Shown here: positions 1 to 8,448 of the stretch, one piece after another
How the letters are laid out: each line of letters begins with the position of its first letter
Position numbering within the stretch: position 1 is the stretch's first letter
Assembly: GCA_029562975.1 (NCBI GenBank)
Contig: JAKQTR010000060.1
Coordinates: forward strand, 1-41,435
Direction of reading: 5' to 3'
Length of the DNA stretch: 41,435 nt
Source: Acidobacteriota bacterium
Lineage (GTDB): Bacteria > Acidobacteriota > Vicinamibacteria > Vicinamibacterales > JAKQTR01
Position numbers and translations under genes: made by a program
The notes under the pieces: generated by a model
The model's input: only the letters and a program-made list of their open reading frames with translations
The model's database searches: none
Told to the model about the DNA's origin: nothing

Positions 1-134
1 CCCACCAGAGCCGTGACCTCGGCGTCCATCAGTGCCTGGGCGAGTACCCGGACCCCTTCGCGCAAGATGTCCCCATCCTGCTCTTCGAGGAGCTTGCCAA
101 CGAACGTCGAGAAGTCCATGCTGGGCTTGGCCAT
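1..134 (-). CDS. IS256-family transposase, N-terminal fragment (cut by window edge)
   Basis: The gene reads leftward off the window, leaving the first 44 codons. The protein begins MAKPSMDFSTFVGKLLEEQD and continues with DGDILREGVRVLAQALMDAE, then VTALVG. This is the typical start of IS256/Mutator-type DDE transposases, which move their element by cut-and-paste. The ATG at 134-132 is set by an unusually good ribosome site, GGAGGTGAT, six bases upstream. The catalytic DDE residues lie outside the window, so activity cannot be judged. The upstream flank (135-384) should hold one element end, but I could not identify a terminal inverted repeat without the other end. The element sits just beyond the 3' end of tmRNA. 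Family assignment is by recognition of the N-terminus and is fairly sure. Confidence 0.8.
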   Translation of the reverse strand, partial: MAKPSMDFSTFVGKLLEEQDGDILREGVRVLAQALMDAEVTALV

Positions 135-384
135 CGTCGCATCACCTCCGTGTCGTCTTGTCCTGCCAGACAGAACTCACGGAACGATGCGCGATGGCCG
201 CTTGCTTGTCCAGCCTCAGCGGCTTACCGAATTTCCACCACGTGCTGGGACTCTAACCAACACTCGTGTTGGTATGCCAAAGGGTTGCGTGGGAATCCCG
301 GTCAGACGACAAACGCGCTAATTGACGCAATGACACGCAATAACGGGAGATTTGGGGCTGTTTTGTGATGCCTGGGGAGGGGGG
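135..384. other. Intergenic flank between transposase start and tmRNA 3' end
   Basis: About 250 bases with no convincing gene. It is less GC-rich than its surroundings between about 300 and 370. It holds a perfect 8-bp inverted repeat with a 2-base spacer (ACCAACAC-TC-GTGTTGGT, 256-273) and a short direct repeat, GACGCAAT/GACACGCAAT, near 324-342. The boundary of the insertion element should lie here but cannot be fixed from one end. Confidence 0.4.
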
Positions 385-740
385 TGGTGGAGGCGGCGGG
401 AGTCGAACCCGCGTCCGAAAGCGCGTCGCCGGAGGACTCTACATGCGTGTCCGCTCTTGTAGGTTCGCGCCCGGCGTGAGAGAGCGGCGAGAAACCGCCG
501 GACGCTAGCTCCGAGATCGATTCGCCGCCGCGCGTCGGAACCGCGCGCACCAGCTAGCCTGCGAAGATGACATCCAGCCCGGCCGTGCAGGCCCGAACCA
601 GGTGGACGTCGCGGTTAGTTAAGCCGCGAGAGCGAGCTGCGTGTCCGCAGTTAGGTTTGTTCCCGCCGGTTTAACGAGTCAGCAGGAGCTCGGCACGCAT
701 CCTCCGATCCAGCACCTCCGTCGAATCCAGAATCGCCCCC
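385..740 (-). ncRNA. ssrA: transfer-messenger RNA (tmRNA)
   Basis: This RNA rescues stalled ribosomes by acting first as an alanyl-tRNA and then as a short mRNA that tags the nascent protein for proteolysis. The 5' end at 740 reads GGGGGCGATTCTGGATTCGA, the hallmark tmRNA start. The 3' end at 385 is a T-arm (GGGTTCGACTCCC) followed by CGCCTCC-A-CCA, with CCA encoded. The 5' GGGGGCG pairs with CGCCTCC over seven positions, including one G-U. The tag frame ends at a TAA (621-619) and reads AGTNLTADTQLALAA if it resumes at the GCG at 666-664. The C-terminal LALAA is the normal degradation signal. The exact resume codon is inferred. The length of 356 bases is normal for a one-piece tmRNA, and the strand and ends are well supported. 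Confidence 0.95.
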
Positions 741-795
741 ACGTCGAAACAAAGGCCAGCCGGCGGACAGCCGGCTGACCGGCTCGCACCTCGTT

Positions 796-824
796 ATTGT
801 ACGAGCCCTTCGCCCGGCGGTCAA
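796..824 (-). promoter_or_regulatory. Sigma70-type promoter of ssrA
   Basis: On the minus strand there is TTGACC (824-819), a 17-base spacer, and TACAAT (801-796). Both boxes are close to consensus at ideal spacing. Transcription would start near 789, leaving a leader of about 49 bases before the mature 5' end at 740. That leader contains a GC-rich hairpin (AGCCGGC...GCCGGCT) and would be removed by RNase P. This is the clearest housekeeping promoter in the window. Confidence 0.8.
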
Positions 825-909
825 AGCCGCCTGGCCGCGGCGGCGCTCGGTGGCCCGACACGGCTTGCATCCACCGCCATTCCGCCTCCCGCCCGCCCGC
901 GGCTCCGTG

Positions 910-918
910 TGGCATAAT
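910..918 (+). promoter_or_regulatory. Extended -10 promoter candidate for the coiled-coil/GAF gene
   Basis: TGGCATAAT (TG-N-CATAAT) lies 38 bases before the ATG at 957. No -35 box is visible at the usual distance, consistent with an extended -10 promoter. A GAGG at 945-948 could serve as the ribosome site. Confidence 0.4.
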
Positions 919-956
919 GCCGCCAGCCGAAGATCCCACCGCGCGAGGCGACAGGC

Positions 957-2957
957 ATGACACTCGAGGAGCAGATCAAGCACGCGATCGAGGCGGCCGC
1001 GGCCCAGCTGGCGGGCCAGTTCCAGGAGCGCCTCCAGGCGCTCGCCTCGGATGTCGGGCGGTCGGCAGCAGCCGAGCACGCGCGGGCCGTGGACGAAGCC
1101 GTTGCCGCGGTGCGCGCCCGCCTCGACCAGGAACGCGAAACCGCCCTCGCAGCCCTTCGCGCGGAGACGACAGAGCAGCGGGAACTCGCCGTCTCGATGG
1201 CGCGCGAGGAAGCCGCCGAACAGCGCGACGCCGCCGTCGCGGCCGCGCGGGCCGAGGTCGCGAACGAACACGCGGCCGCGCTTGCCGCGCTGAAAGCGGA
1301 AGCGGATGCGCAGGCGGCGGCGTCGCTGGAAGCGCTCACGTCGGAGCTCTCGGGGCAGCGTGCGGCCGAACTGGCGGCGCTCAGGTCTCAGCTGACGCTG
1401 GAGCACGAGGCGACGATCGCGGACCTGCGTGCGGAACTAGCGGGGCGGCATGACGCGGCCCTGGCTGCGCTTCGCGCGGAACTGGCGGGCCAGCACGATT
1501 CGGCGCTCGCGGCCGCGCGGGCCGAGGCAGCCGAGCAGCGCGACCTGGCGGTGTCGATGGCGCGGACCGACGCCGCCGAGCAGCGCGACGCGGCCCTGGC
1601 GGAGGCGCGCGTGGAGTTCTCGCGCGAGCGGGACGCGGCACTCGCGGCGCTGAGAGCCGACCTCGCCGCCCAGCACGAGTCGGCCCTGGCGTCGGTCCGG
1701 CGCGAACTCGCGGGCCAGCACGATACGGCGCTCGCCGCCGCGCTGGCCACGGCCATCGCCTCGGCGCGCGCGGAGCTCGTGTCGGGCCACGAGTCGGAAC
1801 TGGCGGCGATCCGCGCGGAGGCTGCCGGCGAACGCGAGCGCCTCGAGGCGGCGGCCGCCGCCGAGAATGAGCGTCTGCGCGGGCAGCACGAGGCCGCGAT
1901 AACGGCGCTGCGAACCGAGGCCGACGCGGAGATCGCCCGGGCGCGGTCGGAGGCCGAAGCCGCCCTGGCGGCCGCCCAGGCGGACGCGGACCGGCGGCTC
2001 GCCGCCGCTCAGGCCGAGGCGGAGGCAAGCCTGATCCGCACGATCGAGGCCGCGAAGGCGGAGGTCGCCCTCGAGGCCGGCCGGGCCGCCGAGGACGCGA
2101 GGGCTTCCGAGCGGGCGGCCGAACGGGCGGCCACCGAGCGCATCGCCGACGGCGTGCGCCGGCTCGACGCTTCCCGGTCGCTCACCGAGATCTTCGACGT
2201 CCTCGTGGACGCCGCGTCCCGTGAGGCGCCCCGCGCCGCGGTGTTCGTGGTCAAGGGGCACACGCTGACGGGGTGGCGCGCCGCCGGCTTCACTCGAGAC
2301 GAGGATCCCCGCGAGACGGAGCTGCCGCGCGACCAGGCCGGCCTCCTCACGGCGGCCCTGCGATCCGGCGCGGCGGCGAACACGGCAGACGCGATTGCGG
2401 CGGAGGCCGGGGCGTCGCCCTTCGGGGCCCTGCCCGCCGCCAGCGTGGGCCTGGCTGTCCCGCTGCTCGTCGGCGGCGACGCGGTGGCGGTTCTGTACGC
2501 CGACGACGTCTCGTCCCGGGAGCGGCACACGCCGAGCGCCTGGCCCGAGAGCGTCGAGCTGCTCGCGCGGCATGCGGCGCGCTGCCTCGAAGTCCTCACG
2601 GTCTCTCGCGTGACGCAGGCGGTGTCGATTCCCGCCCCGTCCCGCCCGACGCCGGCTCCCCGGCGCCACACGCCGCAGGCCCGGGTCTTCCAGGCCGGCC
2701 ACGACGATGACGACGACGCGGCGCGGCGCTACGCCAGGCTCCTCGTGTCCGAGATCAAGCTGTACCATGAGTCCGCGGTGACCGCCGGCCGGCGGGACCG
2801 GAACCTCCGCGAGCGGCTGCGCACGGAGATCGACCGCGCCCGCCGCTTGTACGACGAGCGCGTCCCCGCTCCGATCCTGGCGCGCACGGACTTCTTCGAG
2901 CAGGAACTCGTGCGCACCCTAGCAAACGGCGACGAGTCGCTGCTGGGTCCGGTGTGA
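957..2957 (+). CDS. Long coiled-coil protein with a GAF-like domain
   Basis: A 666-residue protein with no signal peptide or membrane segment, so probably cytoplasmic. Residues 47-256 are 14 unbroken 15-residue repeats of the form ALAALRAELAGQHDS, with irregular Ala/Glu/Arg helix continuing to about 400. Residues about 403-525 look like a GAF domain, beginning SRSLTEIFDVLVDAA and ending VGLAVPLLVGGDAVAVLYAD. A proline-rich linker and a DDDDD run follow. The last 85 residues form a charged helical module starting ARRYARLLVSEIKLYHE. The ligand and function are unknown; a scaffold or sensor role is inference. The ATG has GAGG eight bases upstream. The gene overlaps the next by GTGA, so the two are probably co-translated, linking this protein to a cell-wall enzyme. 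Confidence 0.8.
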   Translation: MTLEEQIKHAIEAAAAQLAGQFQERLQALASDVGRSAAAEHARAVDEAVAAVRARLDQERETALAALRAETTEQRELAVSMAREEAAEQRDAAVAAARAEVANEHAAALAALKAEADAQAAASLEALTSELSGQRAAELAALRSQLTLEHEATIADLRAELAGRHDAALAALRAELAGQHDSALAAARAEAAEQRDLAVSMARTDAAEQRDAALAEARVEFSRERDAALAALRADLAAQHESALASVRRELAGQHDTALAAALATAIASARAELVSGHESELAAIRAEAAGERERLEAAAAAENERLRGQHEAAITALRTEADAEIARARSEAEAALAAAQADADRRLAAAQAEAEASLIRTIEAAKAEVALEAGRAAEDARASERAAERAATERIADGVRRLDASRSLTEIFDVLVDAASREAPRAAVFVVKGHTLTGWRAAGFTRDEDPRETELPRDQAGLLTAALRSGAAANTADAIAAEAGASPFGALPAASVGLAVPLLVGGDAVAVLYADDVSSRERHTPSAWPESVELLARHAARCLEVLTVSRVTQAVSIPAPSRPTPAPRRHTPQARVFQAGHDDDDDAARRYARLLVSEIKLYHESAVTAGRRDRNLRERLRTEIDRARRLYDERVPAPILARTDFFEQELVRTLANGDESLLGPV

Positions 2958-5203
2958 ACCCGCGGGGGACTGCCCGCGCACGGCGGCGCCTCCTTCTCGG
3001 CCTCGCACTCGCCCTTGCCGCCGCGGCGTCAGCGCCGGCTGCGCGTCCGGAGCCAGCCGGGCAGGACGCGGCGCTCGCCGGAAAGCCTCGGCCGACCGAG
3101 CACCCGCCGCTTCCGGCGAGCGCGCAGGACTACTGGCTGGTGCCGCCACCAGGCTGGGCGCCCGCGCCGCCGGATGCGGTTGAAGCGGCCCGGGCCCTGG
3201 CCCGCGCGGCGGCGTACATCGCCGAGGAAAAGCCCGCCCAGGCGCTGCCGTTCATCCGCCGGACCGCGCTGGCAGCGACGCCGCTTGCGCCTTATGCGGT
3301 GTACCTCAAGGGCATGGCGGAGCTGGGCCTGGAACGCTACGAGCAAGCACGGCGCACGTTCGAGTCGCTGCGCGCCTCGCCCCATCCGGGCTTTCTGACC
3401 GAGGCGGTCGCCCTGCAGCTTGCCGAAGTCAACTCGACTCTCGGCAGCCACGCGGCGGCGGCGGCGCTCTACGACGAGGTGCTCGCCGGGACGCCCGCGG
3501 CGGCCGACGACGTGCTGCTCCGCCTCGCGCGCGCCGCCTCGCGCGCTGGCGACCGCGCGCGCGCGCTGACTGCGTACGAGTCGCTCTACTACGACTGGCC
3601 GGCCAGCGAGGCGGCCGACGCGGCGGGCGAGGAGCTGCCGGCCGGCGAGATGGCCCCGCTGGAAGCGGGGAGCCCGCGCCTGGCCCGTGAGCTGGCGCGC
3701 GGCGAGCGCCTCTTCGAGATGCGGCGGTACGGGCCCGCGCGCGAGGCCTTCGAGCGCCTCGCGGGGCTCGCCTCAGGCGACGCGGCCGAGCTGGTGGCAT
3801 TGCGTCTCGCCGAATGCGACTACTTCCTGCGGCGGTACCAGCGCGTCCGCGAAGACCTCAAACCGTGGCTGACCTCGGCTTCGCGGCGCGACGAGGCCCG
3901 CTACTTCGACCTGATGGCCGCCAGGGCCGCCGGCAAGCGCGCGGACTTCATCGCGCTGACGCGGGCCCTCGTGACCGATTTCCCGGCGAGCGCGTGGGCC
4001 GAGGACGCCCTGAACGCCCTCGCCTCCACCTACGCCGCGGCCGACGAGGACGAGAACGCTGACGCGGTCTACCGCGAGATCGCGTCGCGCTTCCCGTCGG
4101 GCCGGTACACGGCGCGGGCCCAGTGGAAGATGGGATGGCGGGCCTACCGGCAGCGCCGGTTCGCAGAGGCCGCGAACGTGTTCGAGGCCGCCGCCGTCGC
4201 GTTCCCGCGGTCCGACTTCCGTCCCTCGTGGCTCTACTGGGCGGCCAAGGCGCGGAGCCGGCTCGACGGCCGCCCCGGCGCGGACGACGCCTTCAGGCTG
4301 GTGGTCGCAGACTACGGCAGCTCGTACTACGGCCGACTTGCGGCCGAGGCCCTGGCGGCCCGGCCGTCAGCGCCCGCCGCGGCCGGGCGCGCCGCGCCGG
4401 CTCGAGCGGCGGGCGAGGCGCCGGCAGGCGGCGCCGCCCCGCCAACCGCCAATCTCATCCGCTGGCTCGTCTCCGTCGGGATGTACTACGAGGCCCTCGA
4501 CGAGGTGCGCTACGCCGAGCGGGCGTGGGGCGCATCGCCCCTGCTCGCCGCCACTCGCGCCTGGCTGCTCAACCGCACGGGCGTGCTCAGGCCGGCCATC
4601 AACCTGATGAGGCGAACCTACCCCCAGTTCCTCACGGCCGGCGGCGACGCGATGCCGCGGGAAATCCTCGAGATCATCTATCCCCTCGACCACTGGGCGC
4701 TCCTGCGCCGGTACGCGGGCCTGCACAAGCTCGATCCGTACCTCGTGGCCGCGCTCGTCGCCCAGGAGTCCACCTTCGAGCGCGACATCGTATCGCCGGC
4801 GAAGGCGATTGGGCTCATGCAAGTCCTGCCGACGACCGGGCGCCAATGGGCAGCGCGGCTGGGCATCCGGGGGTTCTCGCGGCAGAAACTGACCGTGCCG
4901 GAGGTGAACGTCCGCATTGGCACGGCATACCTGGCGAGCCTCGTCGCGCGGTTCGGCAGCGAACACCTGGCGCTGGCCGCCTACAACGCAGGCGAGAGCC
5001 GCGTAGCGCGGTGGCTGCGCGAACGCCCCGGCCTCCCGCAGGACGAGTTCATCGACGACATCCCGTTCCCGGAGACCCAGAACTACGTGCGCCGCATCCT
5101 GGGCACGGCCGTGGACTACCGGAAGCTGTACGCCGCACGCGAACCCGGTTCCGTGCCCGCGGCTTCGGCCACGCGAAAGCCCGCCTCCCTCAAGAAGCGT
5201 TGA
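2954..5203 (+). CDS. Soluble lytic murein transglycosylase (Slt70-like)
   Basis: Predicted periplasmic enzyme that cleaves the MurNAc-GlcNAc bond of peptidoglycan, leaving 1,6-anhydro ends. It has 749 residues. Residues 1-30 are a signal peptide (RRRLLLGLALALAAAASAPA). A long helical TPR-like superhelix follows to about 560, resembling the doughnut domain of Slt70. The SLT catalytic domain occupies about 590-715. The catalytic glutamate is Glu605 in VAQESTF, followed by AIGLMQVLPTTGR and AAYNAGESRVARW, all standard for family 23 transglycosylases. The start is a GTG overlapping the previous stop. The 3' end overlaps the convergent membrane-protein gene by 14 bases. Size and motifs fit the family well. 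Confidence 0.9.
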   Translation: MNPRGTARARRRLLLGLALALAAAASAPAARPEPAGQDAALAGKPRPTEHPPLPASAQDYWLVPPPGWAPAPPDAVEAARALARAAAYIAEEKPAQALPFIRRTALAATPLAPYAVYLKGMAELGLERYEQARRTFESLRASPHPGFLTEAVALQLAEVNSTLGSHAAAAALYDEVLAGTPAAADDVLLRLARAASRAGDRARALTAYESLYYDWPASEAADAAGEELPAGEMAPLEAGSPRLARELARGERLFEMRRYGPAREAFERLAGLASGDAAELVALRLAECDYFLRRYQRVREDLKPWLTSASRRDEARYFDLMAARAAGKRADFIALTRALVTDFPASAWAEDALNALASTYAAADEDENADAVYREIASRFPSGRYTARAQWKMGWRAYRQRRFAEAANVFEAAAVAFPRSDFRPSWLYWAAKARSRLDGRPGADDAFRLVVADYGSSYYGRLAAEALAARPSAPAAAGRAAPARAAGEAPAGGAAPPTANLIRWLVSVGMYYEALDEVRYAERAWGASPLLAATRAWLLNRTGVLRPAINLMRRTYPQFLTAGGDAMPREILEIIYPLDHWALLRRYAGLHKLDPYLVAALVAQESTFERDIVSPAKAIGLMQVLPTTGRQWAARLGIRGFSRQKLTVPEVNVRIGTAYLASLVARFGSEHLALAAYNAGESRVARWLRERPGLPQDEFIDDIPFPETQNYVRRILGTAVDYRKLYAAREPGSVPAASATRKPASLKKR

Positions 5204-6812
5204 GGCGGTAGACCCGGACCCCTCCTTCGGACGCAACGAGGCCGAGCCACGGCGCGGCCGCCAGCGCGGCGAGCAGGGCCGGCGCCCGGGAGCCGTACGC
5301 GTCGGCGTGCACGACCACGTGCGTGACGCCGAGCGAAAGGAGGCGCGCCCGAGACGTCTCATCTGGAAAGGCGCGCAGGGCCTCGGCCGTATCCGCGTAG
5401 CTCCGGGGCACGAAGCCGCTGTAGCCGTTCACGAGCGGCTTCCAGTAGGCGGTGGAACTGAGCACGTAGGGCGCGTTCCGCGCGATCGTCGCGGGCGTGG
5501 CGAACGGGAACTCGGCGACCGCGCGGACCGACGGATCGCGCAGCGACTGGTAGATCCGCGGGATCCCGGCGAACGGCCTGAAGGCGATCGGGGCCCGCAG
5601 GGCCTCGGCGTTGACCAGCAGGAGGAGGGCCGCCGCGATCGCCGGCCACCACCGGCGGCTGCGGGCCCGCGCGCCGATGGCCGCCACGCCAAACCCCGCG
5701 AGGACGGCGACGGCCACCAGCGCCAGGAACCCGAAGCGGGCCGCGCCGCGAACCCCCTGCAGCAGCGGCAGCCAGCGGTGCAGCGCCGCGTAGCCGGGCA
5801 GCGCGGGCCCGAACGACAAGGCCGCGCCGGCGAGGCCGATGGCCGCCGCCATCCGCACCCTCCCATCTCGCCAGCCGGGTGCCGCGACAAGGCCGACACC
5901 GGCCAGGAGGACCGCCGTGACGCCCGGGAACAGCGCCGTCGATCCCTCGAAGAACCGGTGGCTCCACCAGGCGTAGTGGAACCGGCCCGCCGTCGAGACG
6001 TAGTCCCGCCATGTCGAGGAATAGCGCGCCACCTCGTCCAGTGTCCGGACGAGCCCCTGTTCGCGCCGGGCGGCGGCGTAGGGCAGGAGGAACGGCGCGA
6101 CGAGCGCCGCGCCGACGGCGGCCGCGAGGGCGAACAGCAGCAGGACCCGGCGAGGAGCGGGCCGCGCGACCTCGCCGACGCGAGCGGCCAGGATGGCCGC
6201 CCCGGCGACGACCGTCGCCGCCATCAGGTAGTTCGACGTCAGCGACTGGAGAGCCGCCGCGAGGCCGAGCAGGATGGCGTCGCGCGTCCTGCGGCGCACC
6301 AGCAGACGGTCCGCCGCGAGCAGCACGACGGGCAGGAACTCCACGTGAAGCGCCTGCAGGTGGGGGAGCCTCGTCAGGGTGTGCGCGTTGAAGGCGGCCA
6401 GGCATCCCGCCACCGCGCCGGCGGCGTGGCTGCCCGTCCATCGGCGGACCACGAGCCACATGGCCCACGCGGAAAGCGCCAGGCCCGCCAGGACGAGCAG
6501 GTTGTACGCGAGGACGGGGGAGCCGCCGAGCGCGAAGACCGGCAGGGCCATGAGGCCCTGGACGGTCATGTGCTCGGAGAAGGCGAGCGACCGCGGCTCG
6601 GGATGGAAGATGTTCGCGTCGAAGAGCCTGAGCGGCGCCCGCGGCGCCTGGTGCGCCACCCAGGCCACGATCCACTCGTTCAGCTGCGTGTCCGCGTTGT
6701 CGTGGCGCGACAGCCCGCCGGGATTCGCGGCCAGCGGCCAGGTGTGCAGCGCCGCCAGCGCGAGGCAGGCGGCTAGTGCGCCGGCGGCCAGGCGACGATC
6801 TGGAACAGCCAC
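5190..6812 (-). CDS. Multi-pass membrane protein, GT-C/YfhO-like (downstream paralog)
   Basis: About 540 residues with roughly a dozen hydrophobic segments. An acidic motif sits in the first outer loop (NADTQLNEWIVAWVAH, near residue 38), followed by FDANIFHP and HLQALHVEFLP. A C-terminal soluble part carries STAYWKPLVNGYSGF. This layout resembles GT-C lipid-linked-sugar glycosyltransferases and YfhO-type proteins of envelope glycan synthesis, but the substrate cannot be told. It is a paralog of the gene just upstream, sharing FDANIF/YDANIF and the WKPL-NGYS motif. I chose the GTG at 6812, 40 bases inside the upstream gene, because it has a GAGGA ribosome site and keeps the first membrane helix. 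The reading frame stays open further upstream, but that part is antisense-like and lacks membrane character. Confidence 0.7.
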   Translation of the reverse strand: MAVPDRRLAAGALAACLALAALHTWPLAANPGGLSRHDNADTQLNEWIVAWVAHQAPRAPLRLFDANIFHPEPRSLAFSEHMTVQGLMALPVFALGGSPVLAYNLLVLAGLALSAWAMWLVVRRWTGSHAAGAVAGCLAAFNAHTLTRLPHLQALHVEFLPVVLLAADRLLVRRRTRDAILLGLAAALQSLTSNYLMAATVVAGAAILAARVGEVARPAPRRVLLLFALAAAVGAALVAPFLLPYAAARREQGLVRTLDEVARYSSTWRDYVSTAGRFHYAWWSHRFFEGSTALFPGVTAVLLAGVGLVAAPGWRDGRVRMAAAIGLAGAALSFGPALPGYAALHRWLPLLQGVRGAARFGFLALVAVAVLAGFGVAAIGARARSRRWWPAIAAALLLLVNAEALRAPIAFRPFAGIPRIYQSLRDPSVRAVAEFPFATPATIARNAPYVLSSTAYWKPLVNGYSGFVPRSYADTAEALRAFPDETSRARLLSLGVTHVVVHADAYGSRAPALLAALAAAPWLGLVASEGGVRVYRLNAS

Positions 6813-8422
6813 ACCTGATCCTCGATCCGGATGGGCCGCAGGTACTCCCGGAACTGCTCGATCCGCTGCTTCACCACCGCGGCCTGCCGATGGTCGTAGA
6901 GATTGAAGTGAAAGACGGCGTAGCGCGCCCGCAGGGGCTTGAGGATCTTGAACGACTCCTCGTTGGGGAACGAGCTGAGCGGCACGACCATCTGGCGCCA
7001 CTCGGGCGGGATGTAGTCGCTGTATCCGTTGATGAGCGGCTTCCAGTGCGCCGTCGAGTACAGCATGTACTCGCAGTGCCGCGAGAAGTCCATGCGCTCG
7101 TAGAAGAACGGGAACTCGACGACGGGCCCGCCCGGCCACTTGCGCAGCGAGTCGTAGACCGGCGACACCGGCCGCGCGTCCACGAGGAACATGGGCGCCA
7201 CGCACACGTCGGCCATCGTCAGGGCGACGAGCGCGGTGGAGAGGAGCGCGGCCCGCCGGGAGCGCGCCAGCAGGGCGGAGACGGCGAACCCGGCGAGCAC
7301 GGCAAGGGCCAGCACGACGAGCAGGCCGAGGCGCGACGGCGCGCGAAGCCAGGCGAAGACCGGCACCACGCGGTAGAGCCAGGCGTAGAGGCCCGCGTCG
7401 GGGCCGAACGAAGCCCAGAAGGCGATGACGGCGACGCTGGCGTAGAACCAGATGTGCGCGCCGGCTGCCGCAGCGGCCCGCGCGGCGCGCCGACGGGCGG
7501 CAAGTCCCGCCACGCCCAGGACCGTGACGACCATCCCCGGAAAGAGGACCTCGCCCCAGGTGCCGAGGTACGGCAGCAGCCAGCGGTGGGCCCGGGCGCC
7601 AGAAGCCAGGTACGAACGCCAGAGCGCGGACCACCGCCGCGAGTCGTCGAGGGACCGGACGAACCCGGCTTCCTTCTGCAGCTCGATGTACGGCAGGAAG
7701 AACGGCAGCACGATCGCGACCGACACGCCTGCCGCGGCCGCAAGACCGGCCCAGTAGCGCCAGTTCCGCCAGAGGCCCCGGGAGATCCCGTAGAAGAGCG
7801 CGCCGAAGGCGACGAGCAGGCCCGCGAAGATCCCGTAGTAGCCGCACGACAGGGCCTGGGCTGCCAGCGTCAGCGCCAGGACGAGCGCCCGCCCGGCCGT
7901 CTGCCGATCCGCGAACCGGTGGAACGCCAGCAGCGCATAGGGGATGCCGGCGTGCATGAGCAACTGAATGTGCGGGATGTGCGAGAAGATGTACGGGCAG
8001 AACGTGTAGGCGACGGCTGCCACCGCCGCGCCGCCGCGGTGCCGGGTGAGGAACCTGACCAGGCTGTACGTCCCCGTCAGCGCCAGGACGAACGCGAGGA
8101 GCACGACGGCGTTGTGCGCGACGTAGGCGTTGCCGCCGCTGGCCCAGTAGAACGGAATCGCCAGGACGCCGGCGCCGAGGTTGGCCTCGGAGTACGCCAG
8201 GGTGCCCCGGCGCGGATAGAAGATGTTGGCGTCGTAGAGGCCCCGGGGGGCCACCACCAGCGTGCGCGCCACCCAGGCGACGTTCCAGACGCTGAACGCG
8301 CCGTCGCCCGAATCGACCCGGCCCGCCGAGCCGGCCCTTGGGGCGAGCGGCCAGGTCATGACCGCGGTGATCGCGGCCGCCGCGAGGATGACGCAGCCGG
8401 CCTCGCGCGCACGGGAACGCAT
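6773..8422 (-). CDS. Multi-pass membrane protein, GT-C/YfhO-like (upstream paralog)
   Basis: About 549 residues, very hydrophobic, with 11-13 likely membrane helices. The first outer loop holds DSGDGAFSVWNVAWVAR and then YDANIFYPRRGTLAYSEA. Later come FCPYIFSHIPHIQLLMHAG and the soluble-end motif STAHWKPLINGYSDY. The acidic first loop is where GT-C enzymes hold their catalytic Asp/Glu; a sugar-transfer role is inferred from this. It overlaps the downstream paralog by 40 bases, so the two are one transcription unit. Two ATGs are possible, 8422 and 8440. I prefer 8422 because a -10-like TACCAT lies eight bases upstream of it. The start faces the divergent glycosyltransferase-like gene with only 26 bases between them. 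Confidence 0.75.
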   Translation of the reverse strand: MRSRAREAGCVILAAAAITAVMTWPLAPRAGSAGRVDSGDGAFSVWNVAWVARTLVVAPRGLYDANIFYPRRGTLAYSEANLGAGVLAIPFYWASGGNAYVAHNAVVLLAFVLALTGTYSLVRFLTRHRGGAAVAAVAYTFCPYIFSHIPHIQLLMHAGIPYALLAFHRFADRQTAGRALVLALTLAAQALSCGYYGIFAGLLVAFGALFYGISRGLWRNWRYWAGLAAAAGVSVAIVLPFFLPYIELQKEAGFVRSLDDSRRWSALWRSYLASGARAHRWLLPYLGTWGEVLFPGMVVTVLGVAGLAARRRAARAAAAAGAHIWFYASVAVIAFWASFGPDAGLYAWLYRVVPVFAWLRAPSRLGLLVVLALAVLAGFAVSALLARSRRAALLSTALVALTMADVCVAPMFLVDARPVSPVYDSLRKWPGGPVVEFPFFYERMDFSRHCEYMLYSTAHWKPLINGYSDYIPPEWRQMVVPLSSFPNEESFKILKPLRARYAVFHFNLYDHRQAAVVKQRIEQFREYLRPIRIEDQVWLFQIVAWPPAH

Positions 8423-8429
8423 GGGGCCG

Positions 8430-8440
8430 TATGGTAGCAT
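8430..8440. promoter_or_regulatory. Overlapping divergent -10-like elements
   Basis: The 26 bases between the two facing start codons contain TATGGT (8430-8435) and TAGCAT (8435-8440) on plus, and TACCAT (8436-8431) on minus. TAGCAT and TACCAT each end eight bases before their start codon. No Shine-Dalgarno sequence fits in the space, so both transcripts would be leaderless or nearly so. This is inferred from sequence alone. Confidence 0.35.
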
Positions 8441-8448
8441 GGCGGCCC

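Noticed and set aside
135-384. Integration att site repeat of the tmRNA end
   Set aside because: No second copy of the GGGTTCGACTCCC/CCTCCACCA sequence was found in the window.
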